A DNA stretch of 7,666 bases from an uncultured Campylobacter sp. GTDB lineage: Bacteria > Campylobacterota > Campylobacteria > Campylobacterales > Campylobacteraceae. Below are positions 1 to 6,512 of this stretch, piece after piece. The position numbers and the translations under genes are program-made. The notes beneath the pieces are model-generated. The model saw nothing but the letters and a program-made list of their open reading frames with translations, ran no database searches and was not told the origin of the DNA. The stretch is taken from positions 1 through 7,666 of the forward strand of contig UQCL01000076.1 in the NCBI GenBank assembly GCA_900539505.1, given 5' to 3'. The stretch's first letter is position 1; every line of letters starts with the position of its first letter.

Positions 1-46
1 AGATGCAGCGTAGTCTCGTGGGCTCGGAGATGTGTATAAGAGACAG
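1..46 (+). other. Illumina Nextera i7-side adapter remnant (artefact)
   Basis: Positions 13..46 match the Nextera read-2 transposase adapter: GTCTCGTGGGCTCGG at 13..27, followed by the 19-base Tn5 mosaic end AGATGTGTATAAGAGACAG at 28..46. The four bases before the index, AGAT, match the end of the P7 flow-cell sequence. Bases 5..12 (GCAGCGTA) sit where the 8-base i7 index belongs and, from memory, match a Nextera XT index. This is library-construction sequence, not part of the organism. Genomic sequence starts at 47. Confidence 0.97.
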
Positions 47-229
47 ACTCTAAACTCTATGATTTATCCATTGCGCGTTCGAAATAACGCTGAAAATATC
101 ATAAATTCTAAAGCCAATCTTTGAAAGCTGGATTTCAAAATTCCGTAAAATTTTAAAATTTAATGCCTGCAAATCTGTAAATTTTACAAAATTTCGTCAA
201 AATTTAAAATTCATAGCAAGCAAAGGCGG
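47..229. other. AT-rich spacer downstream of rsmH
   Basis: This 183-bp stretch has no credible reading frame. It lies downstream of the rsmH stop codon and runs to the adapter junction. It contains the palindrome AATTTTAAAATT at 149..160, an inverted repeat AAATTTT-AC-AAAATTT at 179..194, and a small GC-containing hairpin (GCGTT at 75..79 pairing with AACGC at 86..90). The 179..194 repeat is the nearest hairpin to the end of rsmH and could help end its transcript, but its very short loop and all-A/T stem make that uncertain. Confidence 0.6.
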
Positions 230-1165
230 TTATTTCAGTCTAAAAATTCTTAGCTTTGCGCTCGCTGCTCGCGAGTTTTGCGCGAGTTCCTGCGCATCTG
301 CCGTTATAGGGCTTTTGGTTAGGATTTTGCCTAACGAATGCCCGCCACCACATTCACAGCGCATAAACTCTCTAGGACAGATACAATCGCGCCCCCACGC
401 CCTAAATCGCTCCTTTACTATGCGGTCTTCAAGCGAATGAAACGAGATTATAGCGACAGTTGCATTAGTTAGAATTGAATCGCGCGATTTTTGCTCAATG
501 AGCGTGAGCAGGCGCTTTAGCTCGCCAAGCTCGTCGTTTACCTCGATGCGGATCGCTTGAAATGCTAGCGTAGCCGTGCTGATGCTGCGTCCTTTAACGG
601 GCTTTGTTCCGATTAAATTTGCCAAAGCTTTAGCGCTTGTTAGTGGTGCGTTAGTCCGCGCAGTAGCTATTTTAGCAGCGATTGCGTTAGCGTTTGTTAG
701 CTCGCCGTATTCGCGGAAAATGCGCGCTAGATCCGCTTGCGAGTAGCGGTTTACTACATACGCCGCATCCAGCGCCGCGCCCGCATCCATTCGCATATCC
801 AGCGCGTCGCTTTTAGTGGAAAAGCCGCGGCAGTTTTTATCCAGCTGAAGAGATGAAACGCCGATATCGGCTAAAATCCCGCGAACTGCGCGGAGTTTTT
901 GCTCGGGCAGAATTTCTAAAATTTCGCTAAATTTTGCTTTGTGAATTTCTATGCGATCTTTAAATTTACTGAGCCGCTCGCGCGAAAATTCTATCGCTTC
1001 GGCATCTCTGTCGCAAGCGATAAGCTTAAGGCGCGGATTAGCGGTTAAAATGCCTTCGCTGTGTCCGCCATAGCCTAGCGTGCAGTCTAAAAAATAGCCG
1101 CTCTCAAGCTGCGAAAATGCTGCGATCGTTTGCGAAAAAAGTACCGGAATATGTGGAGCTTGCAC
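230..1165 (-). CDS. rsmH: 16S rRNA (cytosine(1402)-N(4))-methyltransferase RsmH (MraW)
   Basis: SAM-dependent cytosolic enzyme that N4-methylates C1402 of 16S rRNA in the ribosomal P site. The 311-residue product has the family's normal length and an intact set of signatures. These are the N-terminal HIPVL (5-9), the SAM loop DCTLGYGGHSEG (27-38), the acidic DRD (52-54), DIGVSSLQLD (100-109), the DMRMD segment (123-127), FQAIRIEVNDEL (202-213) and SFHSLEDRIVK (241-251). The C-terminal tail carries ASAKLRIF. Cysteine pairs at 261/263 and 270/272 form the CICP...CEC pattern seen in many non-gammaproteobacterial RsmH proteins and could bind metal (inference). The start is GTG at 1165..1163, chosen because AAGGA lies 9 bases upstream. 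It is divergent from the aldolase-like gene, and nothing follows it on its strand before the contig end. Confidence 0.96.
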   Translation of the reverse strand: MQAPHIPVLFSQTIAAFSQLESGYFLDCTLGYGGHSEGILTANPRLKLIACDRDAEAIEFSRERLSKFKDRIEIHKAKFSEILEILPEQKLRAVRGILADIGVSSLQLDKNCRGFSTKSDALDMRMDAGAALDAAYVVNRYSQADLARIFREYGELTNANAIAAKIATARTNAPLTSAKALANLIGTKPVKGRSISTATLAFQAIRIEVNDELGELKRLLTLIEQKSRDSILTNATVAIISFHSLEDRIVKERFRAWGRDCICPREFMRCECGGGHSLGKILTKSPITADAQELAQNSRAASAKLRIFRLK

Positions 1166-1174
1166 CTGAATTTA

Positions 1175-1179
1175 TCCTT
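1175..1179 (-). promoter_or_regulatory. Ribosome binding site of rsmH
   Basis: On the minus strand this reads AAGGA and is followed by a 9-base spacer and GTG. It supports the GTG start at 1165, where no ATG is available near the conserved HIPVL start of the protein. Confidence 0.7.
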
Positions 1180-1197
1180 TTGAAATTTCTAATCCTA

Positions 1198-1203
1198 TAT
1201 AAT
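1198..1203 (+). promoter_or_regulatory. Candidate -10 element (TATAAT) of aldolase-like gene
   Basis: A perfect TATAAT lies 26 bp before the ATG at 1230, in the 64-bp gap between the divergent genes. It would give a leader of about 20 nt containing the ribosome binding site. A TTGAAA at 1180..1185 is only 12 bp upstream, too close to be a standard -35. T-rich upstream sequence is typical of Campylobacter promoters. Confidence 0.5.
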
Positions 1204-1204
1204 A
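1199..1204 (-). promoter_or_regulatory. Candidate -10 element of rsmH promoter
   Basis: The minus strand reads TATTAT here, within TATTATATAG. It would give a leader of about 27 nt ahead of the GTG start. There is no good -35 hexamer, which is usual for Campylobacter sigma70 promoters. It overlaps the opposite-facing -10 of the aldolase-like gene almost base for base. Confidence 0.4.
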
Positions 1205-1229
1205 GCGAAATTTTTTACAAAGGCGAGAG

Positions 1230-1790
1230 ATGGACGAGTATTATTATGAAATTTTACGCAAAATTTCGCTTTCGATGTTTAGAGATAGGCTTTTTGGGAT
1301 CTTTCACGGCTCGATTTCAGCAAAAATTAAAGAAAATCAATTTTTGATCAACAAAAAAGACGCGATTTTCGATAGCCTGGATAGGGATGATTTTATAACG
1401 TTGTTTTCAAAAAAAGACTACCGCTGGCAAGATGCTAGCATCGATAGCGACATACATATAAATATCTACAAAAATATAAAAGAGGCAAAATTCGTAACCT
1501 ACGCGACACCGCCGTATCTTGTCGCATATACGCTGGAGCATGATTTCATTTTACCGCGAGATTACTTTGGGGCGAGTAAATTTAAACGAATTGAAATTTA
1601 CGACCCCAAGAGCTACGACGACTGGCACGAGCGCGCGCCGTATGAAATTTGTAACTATATGATAAATGAAAATAGCGATATAATGGTGATCCGAGGCTAT
1701 GGGGTTTTTGCTCATGCAAGGAGCGCGCAGCAAATGGCGAAAAAAATAGCGATTTTAGAAATGAGTTCAAAGCTGCTTTTGCTAAGCTAA
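1230..1790 (+). CDS. Class II aldolase/adducin-fold protein, predicted to lack the zinc site
   Basis: The 186-residue product is close to the size of a single class II aldolase/adducin domain. Its blocks align by eye with fuculose-phosphate aldolase (FucA). HGSISAKI and FLINKKDAIFDSL (26-50) match the phosphate-loop region. The HxxxY helix (H76, Y80) is followed by VTYATPPY (89-96), where zinc aldolases have VVHxHPP. MVIRGYGVFA (152-161) occupies the position of the LxxHG block. The FucA ligands H92, H94 and H155 therefore correspond to Y91, T93 and Y157, and catalytic E73 to D72. The aldolase reaction is unlikely by this alignment, and its function is unknown. There is no signal peptide or membrane segment, so it is probably cytosolic. 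The start is ATG at 1230, with AAGG 7 bases upstream. It is divergent from rsmH and lies upstream of the ppiD-ftsA-ftsZ block. Fold assignment is fairly confident; inactivity is inference. Confidence 0.82.
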   Translation: MDEYYYEILRKISLSMFRDRLFGIFHGSISAKIKENQFLINKKDAIFDSLDRDDFITLFSKKDYRWQDASIDSDIHINIYKNIKEAKFVTYATPPYLVAYTLEHDFILPRDYFGASKFKRIEIYDPKSYDDWHERAPYEICNYMINENSDIMVIRGYGVFAHARSAQQMAKKIAILEMSSKLLLLS

Positions 1791-1853
1791 GATTAATGTA
1801 TACCAAATCATTTACTAACGCGTTATAATTCGCCAAAAATGCCTATTTTTCAG

Positions 1854-1865
1854 CCTTACATAAGG
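1854..1865. promoter_or_regulatory. Short dyad CCTTA-CA-TAAGG upstream of ppiD
   Basis: A perfect 12-base inverted repeat followed by TTTTA. The 2-base loop is too small for a strong terminator hairpin. It sits where the -35 region of the TATAAT at 1875..1880 would be, so it could instead be a protein-binding site. No regulator is evident. Confidence 0.25.
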
Positions 1866-1874
1866 TTTTATCTG

Positions 1875-1880
1875 TATAAT
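1875..1880 (+). promoter_or_regulatory. Candidate -10 element (TATAAT) of the ppiD-ftsA-ftsZ operon
   Basis: A perfect TATAAT, directly preceded by TG, lies 42 bp before the ppiD ATG. It would give a leader of about 35 nt that includes AAGGA at 1913..1917. A second TATAAT at 1824..1829 is a possible upstream promoter. No consensus -35 is seen for either. In this 132-bp spacer these are the only obvious promoter signals for the four genes downstream. Confidence 0.5.
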
Positions 1881-1922
1881 TACTAACAAAAAATTTCTTT
1901 AGTTAGCTATTTAAGGATTTAG

Positions 1923-3380
1923 ATGATAGAATGGATGCAAAAGCATAAGAAGTCGCTTATACCGACGATCTGGATAAGCACGATAGCTTTCGTGGGCGCA
2001 GGCTTCGTCGGCTGGGGCGCATATGATATGAACGCTAACCGCGCAGGCTCAATCGCTAGAGTAGGGCAGATTTCTATAACAAATCAAGAACTAAACACAA
2101 AATACTCCGAACTATACAACAGGCTGAGTGCTATGAGCGATGGGCAATTTACTCAAGAACAAGCCAAAAATATGCATCTAGATCAGATCGCAGTAGATCA
2201 GTTAATCGGCGAAGCATATTTTCTAAATTTTGCTAAAGACTTAGGCGTTCAGGCTAGTGATAAAGATGTGGCGGAATTTGTGCTAAACTCGCCGAATTTC
2301 CAAGAAAATGGCGCATTTAGTAAGGAACTTTACAATAATGTCGTAAGGAATTCAGGACTTACTAAAAAGGAATTTGAGCGCAATCTACAAAAGGTCCTAA
2401 CTTTAGAAAAGCTCGGCAAAGCGCTAAAAATAACACCTAGCCCTAAGATCGTAGAAGCATTTGCAGCATCGCAGCTGATGCAGGATAAGGTTTCTGCAGA
2501 GATAATCTATGCAGATGCCAACGTCACTTTTAGCGACGACGAGCTAAAGAAATTTTGGGAAGGCGAGAAATCACATTTTATGACTGAGAAAAAATATACT
2601 CTCGGAGCATATTTTGTGGCGCCTAGTAAAGCCGACGTGAATGAGACCGAACTAAGTAAATTTTATGAAGAACACAGAGGCGAGTACAGAAGCTTGGATG
2701 ATAAATTATTGGATTTTGCAGAGGCTAAACCTAACGTCTTAAAAGATTACCGAATGGATCAGGCTAAAAAAATCGCAAAAAAAGATTTTCCAGATATTAA
2801 AAAAGGCAAAATCGATACTAATGAAACCATAGTCGCTACGGCTAGCAATTTTCCAATATCTGAGATTGAGGTTGCAAAGCCAGGAGATGTCATCAAGCCT
2901 TTCGAGTACAAAGGCGGATATTTGATTGCTAAACTTAACGGCGTAGAGCAGCCTAGGCAGATGAGCTTTGAAGAGGCTAAGTCTTTGGCTTCTAAAGAAT
3001 TTGAAACGAAAAAACGTAAAGAGCTACTTGAAAAAAGAGCTCAAGATGCGCTTAAAAATTTCAAAGGCGAAGATTTCGGCACGCTATCTCTTAATAGTAA
3101 AAATAATACCAAGCTAAGCGATGACGAATTTTATAAATTTCTTATCGATATGTTTAATAAGCCGGCTAAAGAAGGGATAGTGATGTTTGATAACAAAGCC
3201 GTAGTATATAAAATTTCACAGCAGAGCCTAGGTAGCAGCGAAGAGATAGATAAAGAAAAAGCGATCGTAGCCGATAGGATAACCGCGTTATTAAATTCCA
3301 ATCTACAAGACGATCTAACCAAAATGCTAGAAAAGCGCTATAAAACCGAAAGATATTTTAAAGGTAAAGACAGTGAGTGA
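1923..3380 (+). CDS. PpiD/SurA-type membrane-anchored periplasmic chaperone, degenerate peptidyl-prolyl isomerase
   Basis: The 485-residue protein has a short basic N-terminus (KHKK), one membrane segment at about 13-34 and a large charged remainder that should lie in the periplasm. Residues 43-60 (SIARVGQISITNQELN) match the start of the SurA-N/PpiD chaperone domain, which continues as helices to about 170. The expected parvulin domain (about 220-345) keeps only its end, KPGDVIKPFEYKGGYLIAKL (319-338). The usual HILV-type and GGDLGW-type catalytic segments are not recognisable, so isomerase activity is doubtful. It is shorter than E. coli PpiD (about 620 residues). By family it should help fold newly exported proteins at the inner membrane. 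The start is ATG with AAGGA 5 bases upstream. Its stop overlaps the ftsA start by 8 bp, which indicates co-transcription. I recall the same gene before ftsA in C. jejuni and Helicobacter. Confidence 0.88.
   Translation: MIEWMQKHKKSLIPTIWISTIAFVGAGFVGWGAYDMNANRAGSIARVGQISITNQELNTKYSELYNRLSAMSDGQFTQEQAKNMHLDQIAVDQLIGEAYFLNFAKDLGVQASDKDVAEFVLNSPNFQENGAFSKELYNNVVRNSGLTKKEFERNLQKVLTLEKLGKALKITPSPKIVEAFAASQLMQDKVSAEIIYADANVTFSDDELKKFWEGEKSHFMTEKKYTLGAYFVAPSKADVNETELSKFYEEHRGEYRSLDDKLLDFAEAKPNVLKDYRMDQAKKIAKKDFPDIKKGKIDTNETIVATASNFPISEIEVAKPGDVIKPFEYKGGYLIAKLNGVEQPRQMSFEEAKSLASKEFETKKRKELLEKRAQDALKNFKGEDFGTLSLNSKNNTKLSDDEFYKFLIDMFNKPAKEGIVMFDNKAVVYKISQQSLGSSEEIDKEKAIVADRITALLNSNLQDDLTKMLEKRYKTERYFKGKDSE
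3360..3364 (+). promoter_or_regulatory. Ribosome binding site of ftsA
   Basis: AAAGG lies 8 bases before the GTG at 3373, inside the last codons of the ppiD-like gene. It supports the GTG start and the 8-bp overlap GTGAGTGA, in which the upstream gene's TGA is used in another frame. Confidence 0.65.
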
Positions 3381-4740
3381 GTATATTTTAGGTCTAGATA
3401 TAGGCTCAACTAAAATTCGCGCGATAATCGCTAAAAATGACGGCATTTTTACAGTCTTAGGCGTTGGCGGAGCCGATACTTTAGGTATCAAAAAGGGCGT
3501 CATAACAAACATAGAACAAGCCGCGGGCTCAATAAAGCAGGCGGTAAAAGCGGCTGTAAAAGGAGCTGGCAGAAGCTACGATAAAGCCATTATATCTATC
3601 TCGGGCTCATACGCCAAAAGCGTTAAATCTCGCGGTGTCATAACCATGGAAAATGAGATCGGGTTGGATGAAATAAAGCGTGCCATGCAGGTTGCCGAAG
3701 CGCAAGCAAACGTGCCTAGCGATAGCGTGATTTTACATGTGCTTCCGTATGATTTCAGAGTTGATGAGCAGGAACACATCGAGGATCCCCTCGGTATGAG
3801 CGGCACGCGCCTAGAGGTATCTACGCATATCGTCATCGCGCCGGAAAGCTCTATTAAAAATTTGAAAAAATCCGTTGAGATGGCGGGAGTAAAGGTAGAT
3901 AACATCGTCCTTTCAGGCTACGCATCATCCATATCTACGCTTAGTAAGGATGAAAAAGAGCTAGGTGTCGTACTGATCGATATGGGCGGCGCTACGTGCG
4001 ATATAGTCATCCACCTGGGAAATTCCTTACGTTATAACGATGTTGTGATGTTCGGCTCTAATAACGTTACTAACGATCTATCGCGCGCTCTGCATACGCC
4101 GCTTCCGTATGCGGAAAACATAAAGATTACCTACAACGATCTAATTAATCAAGGCAATAGCGAAGTTGAATTGCCTGCTTTAGGAGATAGCGAGTCAGAA
4201 AACCACATCATAAGCCTTGAGATCATTTCGCAAGTAATCCTTGCTCGCGTTAAAGAGACCTTTGATATGATAGCCGACAAGATCGAAAGAAGTGGCTATA
4301 AAGACCGCATAGGTGCAGGTATCGTGATTACCGGCGGCATGGCAAAGCTAGACGACGTGCGCGATTTAGCGGCGATAGTTTTTGATAACACTTCCGTTAG
4401 GGTTGCGAGAGCAAAGAGCGTGGGCGGCCTACACGAGATTGCTGATGATATTTCAAATTCTTGCGCACTAGGACTTTGTATGTATGGTTTCGGCGAATTT
4501 ACCCCTTACGAGATGGACTCTAACGGCAAACTCCGCTACAAAGACGAAGTTATAAACAAGGCTCCGAAACGAAATGTGAACGAATATTATGAAAAAGAGG
4601 TCAGTAAGGCGATAGAAAAAGAGGGCATCAGAGCGGATAGCGGTGCGGCTAAGAAGGAGGATCTAAATATCCAACTTCCCAAAAAAGACGGACAAAATTT
4701 TTTCAATAAAATTTGGTCGTCTATGAAAAATTGGTTTTAA
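3373..4740 (+). CDS. ftsA: Cell division protein FtsA
   Basis: Actin-fold ATPase that tethers FtsZ filaments to the inner face of the cytoplasmic membrane and recruits later divisome proteins. The 455-residue product shows the phosphate-1 loop LGLDIGSTKIRAII (6-19), the FtsA-specific 1C/SHS2 subdomain (about 82-160), the phosphate-2 loop VVLIDMGGATCDIVI (199-213) and the adenosine motif IGAGIVITGGMAKLDDV (313-329). After a charged linker (about 380-440), the end NFFNKIWSSMKNWF (442-455) is the amphipathic membrane-targeting helix. The length is slightly above E. coli FtsA (420) because of the linker. The GTG start at 3373 is fixed by its ribosome binding site and places LGLDIGST at the usual distance from the N-terminus. 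It overlaps the ppiD-like gene by 8 bp and precedes ftsZ by 22 bp. Confidence 0.97.
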   Translation: MSEYILGLDIGSTKIRAIIAKNDGIFTVLGVGGADTLGIKKGVITNIEQAAGSIKQAVKAAVKGAGRSYDKAIISISGSYAKSVKSRGVITMENEIGLDEIKRAMQVAEAQANVPSDSVILHVLPYDFRVDEQEHIEDPLGMSGTRLEVSTHIVIAPESSIKNLKKSVEMAGVKVDNIVLSGYASSISTLSKDEKELGVVLIDMGGATCDIVIHLGNSLRYNDVVMFGSNNVTNDLSRALHTPLPYAENIKITYNDLINQGNSEVELPALGDSESENHIISLEIISQVILARVKETFDMIADKIERSGYKDRIGAGIVITGGMAKLDDVRDLAAIVFDNTSVRVARAKSVGGLHEIADDISNSCALGLCMYGFGEFTPYEMDSNGKLRYKDEVINKAPKRNVNEYYEKEVSKAIEKEGIRADSGAAKKEDLNIQLPKKDGQNFFNKIWSSMKNWF

Positions 4741-4750
4741 ATTTTAAGCT

Positions 4751-4756
4751 AAGGAG
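4751..4756 (+). promoter_or_regulatory. Strong ribosome binding site of ftsZ
   Basis: AAGGAG lies 6 bases before the GTG at 4763. It favours that start over the in-frame ATG at 4778 (residue 6). This is the strongest Shine-Dalgarno match in the operon, fitting the high expression expected of FtsZ. Confidence 0.75.
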
Positions 4757-4762
4757 ATACTC

Positions 4763-5923
4763 GTGAAAGGATACAGCATGGAAGAAAGAAAGGGCATCTA
4801 CGGTGCTAAGATGAAGGTGATCGGCGTCGGCGGCGGCGGATGCAATATGATAAATCATATGATCCGCGAAGGATTTACCAAAACCGACGTTGAGCTTATG
4901 GTGGCTAATACTGACGCACAGGCGTTAGAAAAGTCGATCGCAAATACTAGAATTTTACTAGGCGAAAATACCACCAAAGGCCTTGGCTGCGGTATGGATC
5001 CAGCGCTTGCTAAAATGGCTGCAGAGGAGAACTACGACGATCTTAAAGACCGCTTGGACTACTCCGACATCGTTTTCGTAGGCTCCGGTCTAGGCGGTGG
5101 TACCGGCACGGGTGCTGCACCTATCGTCGCTAAAGCTGCGAAAGAGAAAAAAGCGCTAACTATCGGCGTCGTTACCACCCCTTTCGGTTTTGAGGGTAAA
5201 AAGCGCATGCGACTAGCACAAGAGGGTCTTGAAGAGCTTAAAAAAGAGTGCGATTCCATAATCGTTATCCCAAATCAAAATTTATTAAAGATCATTGACA
5301 AAAAAACCGGACTAAAAGATGCCTTTAAGATTGTAGACAACGTCCTATTCCAAGCCGTAAACGGTATGATCTCCGTGATCTTAGAGTCCGGTGACAGCGA
5401 TATCAACGTCGATTATGCCGACGTCAAAAAGGTAATGACTCACCGCGGTTTGGCGCTTATGGGTATCGGCGTTAGCGAAGGTGATGGCGCGGCAGAAGAA
5501 GCGCTAAAAAGTGCGATCCAATCTCCGCTTTTGGACAATACCTCCATCCACGGCGCTATGGGTGTGCTAGTGCATTTTAAGATGTCGCCTGATTGCTCCT
5601 TGCTTGAGATCGAATCTGCTATGAATATCATCGAAGATACCGTAGATAAGGATGCCGACGTTACCTGGGGCACCACCACCGATCCTAAGATGGAAAATAA
5701 CCGCGTCGAGGTTACTCTCATCGCCACCGGCTTTGAAAGGAGCATCGAGGAAAAAAAGCAGGTCGCCAGCGATAACGTAGCGGATCGCAGGAAGGCGCTT
5801 TTAGAGAGCATGGGTCGAAATTCTATCTTTTCTAGACAAAAGGTAAGTAGCGGCGATTTTAACGGAGACGAGACCTACGACGAGCTCGACGAGCCCGCAT
5901 TCCTACGCAACCAGATGGACTAA
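4763..5923 (+). CDS. ftsZ: Cell division protein FtsZ
   Basis: Tubulin-like GTPase that polymerises into the cytokinetic Z ring. The 386-residue product has the nucleotide loop GVGGGGCN (21-28), the tubulin signature GGGTGTG (111-117), TTPFGFEG (138-145) and the catalytic T7 loop NVDYADVKKVM (215-225), with D217 and D220 positioned to drive GTP hydrolysis across the subunit interface. The globular domain ends near residue 325. The C-terminal linker is short (about 45 residues) and leads to the conserved tail DELDEPAFLRNQMD (373-386), which binds FtsA. The GTG start is supported by AAGGAG. An ATG at codon 6 is the alternative and would remove only MKGYS. It lies 22 bp after ftsA, and its TAA is immediately followed by the ATG of the next gene in the same reading frame. 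Confidence 0.98.
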   Translation: MKGYSMEERKGIYGAKMKVIGVGGGGCNMINHMIREGFTKTDVELMVANTDAQALEKSIANTRILLGENTTKGLGCGMDPALAKMAAEENYDDLKDRLDYSDIVFVGSGLGGGTGTGAAPIVAKAAKEKKALTIGVVTTPFGFEGKKRMRLAQEGLEELKKECDSIIVIPNQNLLKIIDKKTGLKDAFKIVDNVLFQAVNGMISVILESGDSDINVDYADVKKVMTHRGLALMGIGVSEGDGAAEEALKSAIQSPLLDNTSIHGAMGVLVHFKMSPDCSLLEIESAMNIIEDTVDKDADVTWGTTTDPKMENNRVEVTLIATGFERSIEEKKQVASDNVADRRKALLESMGRNSIFSRQKVSSGDFNGDETYDELDEPAFLRNQMD

Positions 5924-6436
5924 ATGCGCAGACGAGATAGGCAGCTAAGCGAAGATGAGGCGTTAAAAATCATCGACGAGAGCGAATACGCTACGCTTAG
6001 CTGCATAGACGAGAGCGGCGAAATTTTTAGCGTGCCTATCTCGCCGGTGCGCGATGCGGACGTTATTTATATCCACGGCGCGCCCGCTGGTATGAAGGCA
6101 AAACTCTTTCAAAACGGACGCGCGGTAACGGCAGTTTTTGTTAGCTACAACCGCGTTCCTACCCCAAGCGACGAAGAATACCGATCTATCGCAAACGATG
6201 CTGCCGCTTTAGGCTCTAGAGTTTATACGACGGAGTACCGTAGCGCGATCGCCGTTTGCGAAGCAAGCGAAGTGTTAGATGACGAGCGTAAAATTTACGC
6301 CCTGCGGATACTTTGCGAAAAATACACCCCAAACTACATGTCGCGCGTGGAGTTCGCCTCCAGAGCATCATTAAAGCGCACAAAAATTTACGAACTCAAA
6401 ATAAAATCCGTAACCGCAAAGGCTAAAATTTTATAG
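5924..6436 (+). CDS. NimA-like pyridoxamine 5'-phosphate oxidase-family flavin-binding protein
   Basis: The 170-residue product resembles the Nim/split-barrel group of FMN-binding oxidoreductases. It has an N-terminal MRRRDRQLS, a first strand YATLSCIDESGEIFSVPISP (22-41), the YIHGAPAGMKAK block (49-60) with conserved H51 and K58, and YRSAIAVCEASEVLDDERK (105-123), followed by helices and a C-terminal strand. The family includes putative flavin reductases and proteins linked to 5-nitroimidazole resistance, but family membership alone does not show resistance here. The substrate is unknown and the protein is probably a cytosolic dimer. The ATG directly abuts the ftsZ TAA and has no clear Shine-Dalgarno, so translation probably depends on ribosomes finishing ftsZ. 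A hairpin 5 bp past its stop suggests it is the last gene of the operon. In C. jejuni I recall flagellar genes after ftsZ, so this neighbour is lineage-specific. Confidence 0.85.
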   Translation: MRRRDRQLSEDEALKIIDESEYATLSCIDESGEIFSVPISPVRDADVIYIHGAPAGMKAKLFQNGRAVTAVFVSYNRVPTPSDEEYRSIANDAAALGSRVYTTEYRSAIAVCEASEVLDDERKIYALRILCEKYTPNYMSRVEFASRASLKRTKIYELKIKSVTAKAKIL

Positions 6437-6440
6437 AATT

Positions 6441-6485
6441 AAATTTAAGAAATCTAAATTTAAATTGCTTGATTTCTTAAAATTT
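6441..6485 (+). terminator. Candidate hairpin terminator after the ftsZ operon
   Basis: TTAAGAAATC (6445..6454) pairs perfectly with GATTTCTTAA (6471..6480), giving a 10-bp stem around a 16-base loop. An outer AAAT/ATTT can extend it with one bulged base. It begins 5 bp after the last stop codon. The stem is A/T-rich and the trailing U-run is poor, so it may be a weak or two-way terminator. Confidence 0.5.
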
Positions 6486-6512
6486 CAAGTTTGAATGCTA
6501 GGCAAATTTTAA

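Noticed and set aside
75..90. GCGTT/AACGC hairpin as rsmH terminator
   Set aside because: It is a 5-bp stem about 140 bp past the stop codon and lacks a T-run in the rsmH direction.
1117..1347. Plus-strand open frame of 76 codons across the rsmH start and the aldolase-like gene
   Set aside because: It overlaps two well-supported genes in another frame, shows no family resemblance, and covers the divergent promoter region.
1835..1850. AAAAAT-GCCT-ATTTTT as terminator of the aldolase-like gene
   Set aside because: The 6-bp all-A/T stem is too weak and no U-run follows. Chance is likely in this spacer.
5924..6436. Calling the Nim-like gene a metronidazole-resistance determinant
   Set aside because: Only broad family resemblance is visible. 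Most members are not known to confer resistance, and nothing in the context supports it.
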